64,000 nucleotides of DNA, taken from assembly GCF_000237925.1 (NCBI RefSeq), contig NC_031502.1, positions 56,665,943 to 56,729,942 of the forward strand. The letters run 5' to 3'. Shown here piece after piece: positions 10,710-21,439 of the stretch. Within the stretch, counting starts at the first letter, position 1; each line of letters opens with the position of its first letter. The stretch comes from Schistosoma mansoni. Taxonomy: Eukaryota; Platyhelminthes; Trematoda; Strigeidida; Schistosomatidae. A program made the translations under genes and the position numbers. The notes beneath the pieces were generated by a model. That model saw only the letters and a program-made list of their open reading frames with translations, did no database searches and was not told where the DNA came from.

Positions 10710-13700
10710 TCAATCTACTAAAATTTCAAAATCCATGGGATCACCAGGATTATGTACATTAAATAATTCACAGCGTACCATTAGTAGAACATGACGTTTA
10801 GGACTTGCAAATTGTACAGCAACAAGTGGTGAACGATAAGCTACTTGCATAAGATATGGAAAGTATAAATGACTAAAGAAACCGCTAAATTATAATATTC
10901 CGAAACAAACAATCAAAATAAAAAAAAACAGAAACAATGAATTAATTGACCAATTGACATAAATTTCTTTAGTAAACAAGAAAAAAAATAAATTACTCAA
11001 TGAGATTATATCGTTTTGGGCCACGTATTACGTATGCCTGAACACCGATTACCACGACGCATTATGTTGATTCGTTTAGGGGATGGTTGGAAGAAAGTTA
11101 GAGGCGGCCAAACCAAAACGTGGAATCAGTGCTTAAAATAACTAACTTCTAGTCTGAGCCATGTTGGTAGATGCAGACTACTTGGTTGGGGTCCGTGTGT
11201 TTATCGTAATCAATGGTTGGAGACTGTGTGTGACATGGCTCAGAATCGATCAAAATGGCGTAGGTGTATACAATCATTATCTTCCCTTAAACATTGAGAT
11301 TAAAATTGCTTCATAACTTTTTTCCTTCCTATACTATATCCTTATATACAACCTATCTTTTATATATTACCACCACTAAATTAACTACTTCTATGAATCC
11401 GATGTTCATCTTGTTGTGCTAACGAGGTATGGCAACTTCGACCGATGCATAAATGTGCCTGGTCCTACGTTGTAGCTGACTGACTCATATAGTTTTCTGA
11501 ATTGATCCTATCCAATTCAATCTTTATACAAGATCAAGGGTTTATATTTTTAACAACAGAATAGTTCCTTTCAATGAAATGGTTTTGTAAACTATATGAT
11601 CAATCCAATGTATCAAAATTACCAAATCTTACCCATTCAGTAATGGTAAAACATCTCACATATAACATACAATTGGCATTACTAATACACATCATCGACC
11701 TGTGTCATGTGGGATGTTGTTTTATTGTTTATCATATATACAAACTCAACATGTGAACCTTCTTTTTGACAAGATCTCTACGATTAAATTATCTAAATCG
11801 AGAAAATGTGTTTGTTAAACTTACAATTGCTTTGTAAATATCTAACCACACAATCGCCATTCCAATTCGTTACATTCAAGCAAGTTCGCTATGTTCACTG
11901 TCTTGAATCCTTATCCATTCGTGACTATTAGAGTACATATTGAATGGCTGCGAGAATAACTTGTTAGGACATCGCATTCGATACGGCTATTTTGAAACAC
12001 CTTATTCTTATACAAAACTAGTATTCGGTCCAATTATGCCTTGCAAAATGTTAGGCTACATAATTAGTAGCATTAGATCTTCCCATATTATTTCATTCAA
12101 GGATATCTAACACCTTAAGCATATACTTAGTTACTAATTTATCTAAATATTCCAATTTCTTTATTATTATACCATTTCTACAGATACTGATCAATCGCAA
12201 TCCATAACATAAATGAGAAGATTCAAACAGCCAGCATAAATGAATTAAAGTTCGCCCCGTTTCACAAACCAGTGGCTATTTCAACTAAGTAGTTAAGTAG
12301 ATAATGGTTTACGCTTATGAAGTGAACGATTCTGGATTCATGTCCTAATGTGAAAATAAACATCAGGGTTCGGGCACATCCAGTTGACAAGTTTTAAACA
12401 GAACAAAACATGTGTCCTGTATTCCATTGCTAGCCACCATCTAAATATATCCAAAATGCTTATGATTGAATGGGGGGATATCAAGGTTATCAGTGCAAGA
12501 TGTACATTTGCCCAAAAAAAGTGATGGCTTACAGTTCATTAAACAACCAATACAAATAAATCTCGAATATCCACCTAAATTGCATATTTTCTGCATCATT
12601 TCGAAATGATTGGAGCTACAGGATATAAATCAAACTCCATATTAATAAAAGTCTCAACTTCATACTGTTCAGTAGTTAAGTCACAGAATTTATGTAAAAA
12701 GTAATGATATTATCCATTTATAATTATTTTCATAGTTGAAATCATGAGTCAATTGAAGCTAGACCACCATGGAAAACCTGGAAGCACTGAACGGCCATTT
12801 CGTCCTATTGTAGGACGACTCAGAAGTGCGCATCCATGATCCCACCTCGCGAGATTCAAATCTAGGATTTATCACTCTCGCGCGCGAGCGTTTAAAGTCT
12901 AGAACCACTGAGCTGGACGGCACCTAACGGTGTTAATGTCTAACTTCAACCAATCCTTCTGATTTTAATAATTATTTCCATGTAGAACCTGAATTTCAAG
13001 AAAATAATATCATTATTGATTATAGAGGCTGATTACAGTATTTCGTTTCATAATGGATGCTACTCACAAGAATGTCTATAAGCAGTATGTAGCATAACGT
13101 GTCGTCGAAGTTGCAACAATCGTTAGACAGAGTGAAGCGTTTCAGTGCATTGTAAAAAAGATACATTCCTTATGCCTATTGCCTTCTTTACAATATATGG
13201 ATCAGTTGAAGTTAGACATTAACACCGTAGGTCGTGGGTTCGAATCTCGCCAGTGAGGGATCGTGGATGCGCACTGCTGAGGAGTCCCATAATAGGACGA
13301 AGTGGCCGTCCAGTGCTCCCAGGTTTTCCATGGTGGTCTAGCTTCAATTGACTCATGATTTCAACTTTGAAAAATATGTAATAGTATTTAATAAAATACA
13401 AATTAACTTACTAAGTTTTTCCATCAACAGTAATATTAGGAAAATATAGTACTTCACCAAAATTTTCCAAGTCTTGAGGATTCTGTAGATAAGAATTGAT
13501 TAACAAAGTAAGCGATGATGACAACAACAAAGGTCATTAAAATTACATTTCATTATTTCTATAGACGATTTGGTGAAACTATGAACATCGAGTGGAATTA
13601 TCTAGCCAGTCAGTAGTGTTGAGATTAAGTACAGTGTTTTGGGCTCCCGAATGCCCTGGTACGGCCGAGAGTAGGCAGAGTCCGCTCTCCCTCTCGAAAT

Positions 13701-16700
13701 GCTCTCACATGGCCACCTGTATATAGCCTCTGTCAGGGAAGTCCTACTCACTGCCTTCTCACGGCATTACGGTTGTTTATGAAATTGAGAGGACGAAAAG
13801 CGAATGTCCCGCGATTTAACCGGGTTGGTGGGCACGGAAAGTTCACCTAGGGGAGTTCGAAAACCCTGATTCCAAACCAATGGTGCACATGTGCTCCAGT
13901 ATCCTGAACGAAAAAATGGCGTACGAATCAATTGTCGGTCACCGGCTACCATGGGACTGCATCTCCTCACGATGCTCCACTGCCTTGTGGATCATATCTT
14001 TAGGTCAAAGGCTCCGGGTGTGGCCCCCTAAGAAAACCACCTACTTCAGTTTGGGCAGCTGGGCAGTATCACAGCCCTCACACAAATCAAATGAGATTTG
14101 TGTGGCGCATATATATCTGGTGCTCCTTCGTACCAATATTTACGTGTTTAAATAAATAAATAAATACAGTGTTTTAATGAGGCTATAAACCTTAAGCGAC
14201 ATTATTTCTTGAAACTTATGTTACTTATGACTAGCTACCACCTACCATCATATACCATCCCATTTCATACAGAAAAAGATCGGAAGTAAGTTACGGCAGA
14301 GCAAATATATCTTACGGTCAGTGTTGCAATGCCATAAGTATAAAATATTCCACCTCTTTTACTTTTCATCTTGTTGATTTCCTCTATTAATGTGAAATGA
14401 ATGATGATAACCTGCATCGACACCAATTTGCAGCAGGTCTTGTAATATCAATGACCAAGTGAATAACTGCCTAACAAAATTCTACGCCAATTAATAAGAT
14501 AATGTCATTTCCATGTTACAGTTGATATCATTAAACAGTACAAAATATATAAGTTAGATTGACACTATTCACTTCAATAGTAAACAGAACAAATAATGTT
14601 ATATAGTTGAAATAATGAGTCAATTGGAACTAGACCACCATAGAAAACCTAGAAGCATTGGATGACTATTTCGTTTTATTGTGGGACTCCTCAGTAGTGC
14701 GCATCCACGATCCCGTCTCGCGAGACTAATAGGTCCTGGGTTCGTATCTCGCGTTGTTAAGTTCAACATACTTTGGTGATATGGTAATGGTAATGCAAAT
14801 CGATACTCATTTGTTCTAGATTTTGAGTCGATTATGAATGACTGACTACTCGTTATCAAACAAATATCATAGAAGAATCAAATCAGTTTCACTAGTTGGC
14901 AATCAACGACTTTTTTTAAAAAAAATGGTAAAATATATCCCAAATATTCTCAACTTACTTGACCATGACATCTAACAAGAGGATTATTTGATAAGGTTTT
15001 ATTCACAATATCAGGGAGCCAACCATAAACCTGAACGAAATAAGGTTTAAATGCAAAAAATGAAATGTAAAACATATATTCATCCTCGATTTCTATTTTA
15101 TGAGCATAATGACTCACTGGTGACACTAGTCTTCTGCTTGAGCCTGAAGTATGTGGAGCATAGTTTGAACTAGAAATCCAATTATTGTAATTCAAGTATC
15201 TTAAGAAAATAAGTCCTCATAGAACAGACTGACTGAGGAAAGTTACTATCATACATTGTCAAAAGAAACGTTGAGCAATAATTTGGTCAAACCCGACTGA
15301 CACCTCCTCGTTGTGCCTCCTGGATCATTGCACTGATCTCATGTACTAACGTGAGTGGTAATACGGGTGGTAGAGATTGGCCTGATCAACCACTCTACCT
15401 ATATCCACAAATGATTACGATTGCTACAAAGAATCATTGCATAACTATTGCTGGTTCAAAAAGAAAGAGTAAATTTAGTCAACTACTTAAACTAAATATA
15501 ACGCATTTTGTGGATTATTCATACAAAAAAAAACGAATGATTTCCATTAGTAGATTTATCATGGGATAGTAATACTGGAAATTATTCTATACGCGAAGAT
15601 GGAATCAATTATGTATTAGTACATAATAGAATAAATTATCGCGCTTAATTCCTGGATAAATTCAAAAACCGAACATTCAATCATACGTAGAATAGATGGG
15701 ATATGGTCAGTAGTGGAATCCAGGACTCGCGCTTCTTCCTATTTGAGACCAATCAGCCGGATGTACCTGCATCCTGGATTTCACTGTTAGTCACATCCTA
15801 TCTATTCTATATTAACTTGTTCCATTATGATCATATCAGGGTAACGCTCATAGGATACCCATATGTCAATCAAAGCTGATAAAATTTTAGTCAAAATATC
15901 AACATTAGGATCATCAAAGTAATTTCAAAATGAATTTAATCACATAGTTGTCATTTTCTTATTATCACCTTGTACAAAATGGACTAAAGGAATAGGATTT
16001 CGTCTATTAGTTCAGTCAGTCAGCTACAAGGTGGGACCGGGCACGTATGTGCATCGGTCCAAGTTCTCATACTTTGTTGGCACAAGATGAACACCAAGTT
16101 CATAGAAGCAGTTACTGCAATGGTAGTAATATATAAAAAAAGAAGATTGCATATAAGGATGGTGAGTAGCTTCGAGAGGAAACTTTGCGATTTACGATGA
16201 GAGGCTGTGGCCAGTTGAATATAACCGTGTTGGATGTGCAGTAGGTATTCACCAAAGACAATGAGAGATGGTTGCGTGATATCACAGATTGATTGGAGTT
16301 GGACTTGTATGCTGTTGAGTCTCCGCTCGGTGGTCTACATCTTAGGCGTTCGTGCGCAAATTCAAAAATCTTTGGTTCAACATAAGGTGGCGAGATCGTA
16401 AGTCCCCACTTCTGGGTACCCTATTCTACGACAGAACAACTTTCGAATCACTCCAGGTTTCCAATCGTTAACTAGCTCAGATAGGCTTGTCTTCAAGGAC
16501 ATTAACAAGTGTCGTATGAGGTGTTTTTCCTAAAAATACTGGTGTGCTGTCGCCTTAACCTAATGTTTTGATTCTTATTCATTAAAAATACTCAATTAAT
16601 GGTTTTCATTCAGTATTTTTAAGTCGAAGGAACCTATAGCTTTAACTTTCATCAAAAGCTCAGCATAAATATCAGCACATATATGCTTCTTGTAAGTTTA

Positions 16701-19700
16701 CTATTTGCGTGCGCATTCAATTTCTAGAATCTCTAATAATAATTTATCAGAGTTATCTATTTCCACTGACAACCCTTTAAAAGTCTGATCGATGTCATAT
16801 AGCTGAGAAGAAAATTAATATTGTGTCTTTAGTGAATGGTCCATCCATAATTTCCTCCCAATTTTAGGGGTAAAGTTCTGAACTACTTACAAGTAGCAAT
16901 GAAAATAAATAAAAATATGTTACTGTACATATAATTTTAACTCCGCCTGTAGCTCCTCCGGGGGCTACTGCCGGTCCCAAGCCGGGGTAAAGGAGGAGGG
17001 TTGGACATGAGGCTAGCGACCCCATCCCGTAGAAAACCAACTGGCCAAAAAAACGCTAACCAGAAAAAATAATTCACATATAATTTTGATATACCTTATT
17101 AATTTTCATGATGACACATGGTTGACTTCTATCATATCCAAAATTATTCTCTTTAACACATACACCCATATCATGTGGATAAAATTTACACACTAAATCA
17201 ACATCATCTGGTGATTTAATTTTATCACACGTTGCAAATCCATCCTGTGGTTGTATATTGACTTCTTCGTAGAAATAAAGAAATGTTCGTATATCTTGTA
17301 CAAATGGCATATATGTTTGTGGATCAGATGAAGCGTAAGCAATTAAAGTTGTCTTAAAATCATTACGTGGTCTCATTCCTAAGCCTACAATAAACATGAA
17401 CAAATATAGAAAGCATACTACCGAAACGATAATAAAAAAACAACCAAATGGATTTTAGATGAATTATTCAGTAATGAATCAATTAGTTTCTATCAGTTAT
17501 GTTGAGACTGGAAAAAGTGTCTCCGGAACAGTTGAATTGTAATTCATCACTTAATGGTATAATAAATCACTGCTTCGAACAAGAACTTTTCTCTAGGTAC
17601 GGGTAAAATAGTAAACAAAGATGGTAAACCTCGGTCAATAATGCTTGAACCTTTACAAATTAAGGCAACTAACACGTGTATTATACCACCACCTACCTTG
17701 ATGCACTCATTAGGATAGTGTTTAAGTAAGTCCGATAAAATTGACAGGTAATGTGAGTAAGACATAGCATTAGTTCATTAAATCACTGTGAACTAGACAG
17801 ACAAGTCTTTATAAGTTCAAACTTCTTTTGATTTAGTAAGATCCTCATTCATCATTGTTCAACAGACTGGATGATATGACTCAAAACCAGTAACTATAGT
17901 ACCAATGTATTTTATATTTGTCAGACTCTAAGTTTGGAATTTATCATTACTACATACATTACATTTCTTGATTCAAACTATTCTTTTCAAATTAAATTCT
18001 TTATATCTAATTCATGAGTCTATTTATCAATGATATATCAACCAACTGTTATTGAATGATGTTCTAGCCAAAACTTTCTTTCCTCTTCAATTATTGTGCT
18101 TAAAATTGTTGATAATTGGTTTAAAATTTTTCAACCTGTTGCTACCAGATGCATAAGATAGAGCTTTATTGCAGAATAGTCTCTCTATCCGAAATTAGCT
18201 CTGAGTGCTACATGTGAAACACCATTTACAGTGTCAGAAACAATGGTAGACTTAAACTTACACAATTGAGTTTCTTTTTTTTCTGCTGTTGAACTAAGGA
18301 CAAAAGAATATGTGATCTGATATCCCAGAAAAATAGTGCACATTACAACCCTGCTAAACTTGGCGGGATTGTTATTTGAAGATGGGACTTCTACAGGAAT
18401 AAATAAAGGAGTTTGCCCCGCTTTTTACATATTTTAAATACACTTACCTATGAATTTAATCAATAGATAATACAACTTACCCTAATACAAAAGGCTCATG
18501 CCTCAGTTTCGTTAAAAGTCATTCTTCAGCTATAGAGTCATTTTATTTTCTACAAATAAGACTAAATTATGCAGTTTTATTTGAAGTAGTGCTTAAAACT
18601 ATTTTATAGCAGGTTTACAAAGACACAGACATCTTTCTCACCAAAATATATTGCCGTTATTCAAGAATCAAAAAATCCTAGGGCATAGAATATGTTTAGG
18701 AATAGTCATTTACACGTAACACTGTGGCAGAAGTCAAAATATAATGAGAAACCTAGTGTTGTGAATAAAGTGATTTGTAACATCACTTGCTTATGGTGAA
18801 ATTATGCTCAAAAGGCAAAACGACCGAGTCATAAGGTTTTAAATAAGTAAGGCAAGTCGTATGACACGTCCATGAAACCTTAATCAATAAACAATCTTAG
18901 GTTACTTGTACTTACTAACACTGTGCCCGACCTTGTATTCATCATTTCTCTGGATTGGAAGTTTAGTGATAACGACTATTTCACTATTAACAGTATGTAT
19001 CGAATGACAAACAACATTCCATTTTATCGAAAATGTGAGCGTTTTACTCACAGATTGGAAATGTCAGCTTTTATCTGAACTAGTGCTGACTACAATTATA
19101 AAATTCGGCAGTGAATTAGCCAAATTTATATTGCTGAAAGAGACCATCAAAGTTTAAAGCCAACTAGATACCATAAACTCTTATTTAACACCTGGTTATA
19201 CTTAACAAGCAATTTACTTTGCGAAAAGATAAAATTGTACGGTTATGAGCAACATTATCGCCATTCTCCCATTAGTACGTTCTTTTAGCATTTATTATTA
19301 CACGTTTAACTACCATCATTCTGGTCTCAAGTCAATTTGCAACCAGGATGCTAATAATGAGTATTTCACATGGTAAGTATGTTCACTCTCATCTAGTAAA
19401 TAACGGTAAAATATTAGTGTGACATTTCTCGGCTAGAACATATCCGTTGTGCATAATAATTCTGAATTTACAGTTCAACTAAAGTTTTACGCATCATTTG
19501 TTTTGGTTTCAGTTACAAGGCATTCTACAAATAAACACGTTTAACCACTCTTATCTTTCATTATACAAAATGTTTTTATGCTGGTATGATAATAAAAATC
19601 ACGAGGTAAATCATCGTACATATTGTTCAGACATGTTTCTATTTTGTTTTCGACAGCTTGGACACACACGCCTAACATTTATACCCATATCTTTTGTCGC

Positions 19701-20768
19701 TAGCAAAAATGGTAAAAACTGAACTCATATTCATGCACCTTTAAGGAAACTATTTCAAACGCCAAACCACAAATAACATGTTGTTCAATAATCCGTCGTT
19801 TCCAGAATTACAAGATCTTATCAATCTATCTAAGATACATCCGGCTACAGTATCTGATAGTCGTCCAGATTTAGCCAGAAATTCAACTTGAAGACGAGCA
19901 TTTCCGAGTTATAAATTGAGTAATGTAAACCAGTTCACAGACGTGATTAGGTTTATGATAGTTAGGTTTCGACAAACATCTCCTTTGGAATGGACAATTA
20001 GTTGGAGTTAAGGTTTCCATCACCAAATGGCACCAGTTAAAGTGCCAAAATACCACGTGACCGTCCAGAATAATTATTTTTGCCTCAAAACCTAAGAATC
20101 TCCATCTTTAAGTTCACTTGTCACTCCATAAATTATAGTTTTGCCGAACGTACTAATACTGTGTACTTTAGTAGAAAAATCTCTAATCATGTGAGGAGGA
20201 CGTTATGTGTCTTGTATATTGTACACTCGACATGTTTAACCCCAAAAGTTTCAACATATATTCAATATCTCTGTAGAAATCCAGGGAACCTCACTATGAC
20301 TAATAAAAAACCAATAGGCATCTAAAAGTCCTAGAAGTTTAGATCATGATATATGTGTGACAAGTTCATATAAAGAGCTGGTTAATAATGACAAAGAATA
20401 ACTGGAATCACAATACATAAAAACTAACCTGGTGAAAGTGCAAGCGGACTGTCCATTCCAGTTATGTAGGGTTGGTCATTACTAATAATAAGCTGAGTAA
20501 TTATTATTAACATGCCCATCATTATAATCAACAGACATATGTACAGAATAAGGTAGTGCAACCAAAACTTAACTAGAAAGTAACAGTTATATCAATAGGA
20601 AACCAACAAACTCCATCCACAAAAACTGCGCCCCATCATATACTTAGTTTTTTGGTCATCGTCCCAAACTGGACGCTTGTACCAGGAATCAATGTTTCTT
20701 TTTTTATGATTAGTAACTTCTTTCTCTTTCAGAAACGGTTGCTTCTCATCAGAACCAAGCATCCCCAT
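10710..20768 (-). CDS. ATP1B: Na+/K+-transporting ATPase subunit beta
   Basis: Six exons join in phase: 20768-20612, 20572-20429, 17384-17095, 15030-14959, 13482-13412 and 10884-10710 (TGA 10712-10710), giving 302 residues. The protein is the type II glycoprotein partner of the sodium-pump alpha subunit at the plasma membrane. It shows a short cytoplasmic N-terminus ending KYMMGRSFCGW, one transmembrane helix (about residues 54-82), then an ectodomain with six cysteines in beta-subunit spacing (CDKI, LVCKF, MGVC, QPCV, VRCHG, VRCEL), the FGYDRSQPCVIMKINKVYGW block, N-glycosylation sites NKT and NIT, and the C-terminal SPLVAVQF block. Length fits the family (about 300). ATG 20768 is chosen because a second ATG follows two codons later and no upstream exon is needed. 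Intron 1 is only 39 bp. Other introns hold SINE, LINE and mini-element insertions. Confidence 0.93.
11013..11490 (+). pseudogene. RTE-B LINE 3' end
   Basis: Plus strand encodes the terminal part of an SR2/RTE-type polyprotein (LGHVLRMPEHRLPRR, then GWKKVRGGQTKTW, then RNQWLETVCDMAQNRSKWRR) followed by its 3' UTR and a short TGAC-type tail (CTGACTGACT). Stops interrupt it. It is antisense inside ATP1B intron 5. Confidence 0.8.
12205..12520 (+). repeat. Sm-alpha-like SINE, strongly decayed
   Basis: Order of family landmarks is kept (GATTCAAACAGCCAGC head, AACCAGTGGCTAT, GGTTCGGG, CACATCCAGTTGAC, then CAAAACATGTGTCCTGTATTCC) but the ribozyme core is broken: no intact stem II and no GAAA. Confidence 0.6.
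12745..12960 (-). repeat. SINE with hammerhead (family B), decayed core
   Basis: The reverse complement has the GTTGAAGTTAGACATT head, tRNA-like segment, GGATGCGCACTT, CTGAGTC in place of CTGAGGA, intact CGAAA, and the CCATGGTGGTCTAGCTTCAA tail. The core change predicts loss of cleavage. Confidence 0.75.
13205..13370 (+). repeat. SINE with hammerhead (family B), A-box part deleted
   Basis: Head GTTGAAGTTAGACATTAACA joins directly to the B-box region (GGGTTCGAATCTCGCC), so the A-box part is missing. The ribozyme has CTGAGGA, stem II GTCCC/GGAC and stem I CACTG/CAGTG but GAAG instead of GAAA. Confidence 0.8.
13641..14164 (+). mobile_element. 5'-truncated RTE-C LINE 3' end
   Basis: A 524-bp retroposed fragment ending in an AAAT repeat tail and flanked by TACAGTGTTTT at 13630-13640 and 14165-14175 (11-bp target-site duplication). 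The same 3' UTR occurs in reverse at 37276-37910, where it follows RTE coding sequence, which identifies it. It lies in ATP1B intron 4, antisense to the gene. Confidence 0.8.
14605..14760 (-). repeat. SINE with hammerhead (family B), partial
   Basis: The reverse complement carries GCGCACTACTGAGGAGTCCC, then AAAACGAAATA and the CTAGTTCCAATTGACTCAT tail. Stem II is weakened (GTCCC/AAAC). The tRNA-like part is rearranged. Confidence 0.65.
15200..15700. other. ATP1B intron 3, nothing recognised
   Basis: AT-rich intron sequence just upstream (on the minus strand) of exon 4. I see no repeat or RNA gene. Confidence 0.4.
15705..15800 (-). repeat. Sm-alpha-like ribozyme fragment
   Basis: The reverse complement shows GATGCAGGTACATCCGGC, TCTCAAATAGGAAGAA and GTCCTGGATTCCACT: the ribozyme part of the family with a broken core. 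No promoter part is attached. Confidence 0.6.
16013..16150 (-). repeat. RTE-B LINE 3' UTR fragment
   Basis: The reverse complement matches the 3' UTR seen at 11345-11490 (TCCTACGTTGTAGCTGACTG type). Only the last about 140 bp are present. Confidence 0.65.
16288..16500 (+). repeat. SINE family B, very degenerate
   Basis: Traces of the family remain: GATTGGAGTTGGACTT, CTCGGTGGTCTAC, CTTTGGTTCAA in the B-box place, and a terminal CCAGGTTTCCAATCG. The ribozyme core is not recognisable. Confidence 0.4.
16939..17075 (+). mobile_element. LINE 5'-UTR mini-element beside a splice donor
   Basis: A 137-bp unit equal to the start of the intact LINE's 5' UTR (AACTCCGCCTGTAGCTCCTC to CGCTAACCAGAAAAAATAAT). 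ACATATAATTTT flanks it at 16927-16938 and 17076-17087, a perfect 12-bp target-site duplication. It lies antisense in ATP1B intron 3, and its flank ends 5 bp from the intron's GT (minus strand 17094-17093). Confidence 0.85.
17405..20428. other. ATP1B intron 2, nothing recognised
   Basis: A 3-kb intron without an identifiable exon, RNA gene or transposon. Several open stretches exist but lack splice context or family resemblance. Confidence 0.4.
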
Positions 20769-21245
20769 TCCCACAGGATGTAGCAAAGAAAATGATATTG
20801 CCGCTGTTTACCAGGTTCGCAAGGTGAAAATACTCCTTGTCTTGAAATGTTTAAACAATTAATCTTCTCAAGCAACAATTGCCATTTATTTGATTTCTGT
20901 TGCCTTGGATAACATATATCGCTATTTTAATTGATAACGTATACTAAGTAGTTTCTGTCGTCTCAAAATTAGGTAGAATACAGATTTCGGATTTTCAAAC
21001 TTTTGCTTATGGACGATATTTTACTTTCAAATGGTTCGAATGGCTCATATGGTTTTGGACGGAACGGAAGAAACTTTGGCTCAATGGGCTTCTTTGCCTG
21101 GTAGCAGTGAATCACCAATACCTCCAGGCAGAGACTAGGTATATTAACTATAATAGAGGAAAAAATTGGTAAATCATAGTGAAATACTATCCTTAGTCCC
21201 TAAGAATATGTCAATTTGCCTCTCAAAGGAATAATAAAAATGTTT
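20769..21245. other. upstream region of ATP1B, no exon recognised
   Basis: Probably holds the promoter and 5' leader of ATP1B (minus strand). A 32-codon open stretch starting at ATG 21009 (plus) has low-complexity Gly/Ser/Asn content and no support. Confidence 0.35.
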
Positions 21246-21439
21246 CGTGGACTAGCTCAGCCGGAATCGAATTCCAGCGTTGACGACTCTTAAGGAGTAG
21301 AGGTTGTGTCCGTTCTGCTGTTTTGTTTCCAGTTTCTCGGTGTTACTTTTACGGTTTGTGTTAGGACTAAGCTTAAGTAGGTGTTTAGGATTCTATGCGC
21401 CAATGGGAGGTAACCCCTAAGACGCCTGTACTCTAATAG

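Noticed and set aside
21009-21104. short ORF between ATP1B and the gypsy remnant
   Set aside because: 32 codons, Gly/Ser/Asn-rich, no splice or family support.
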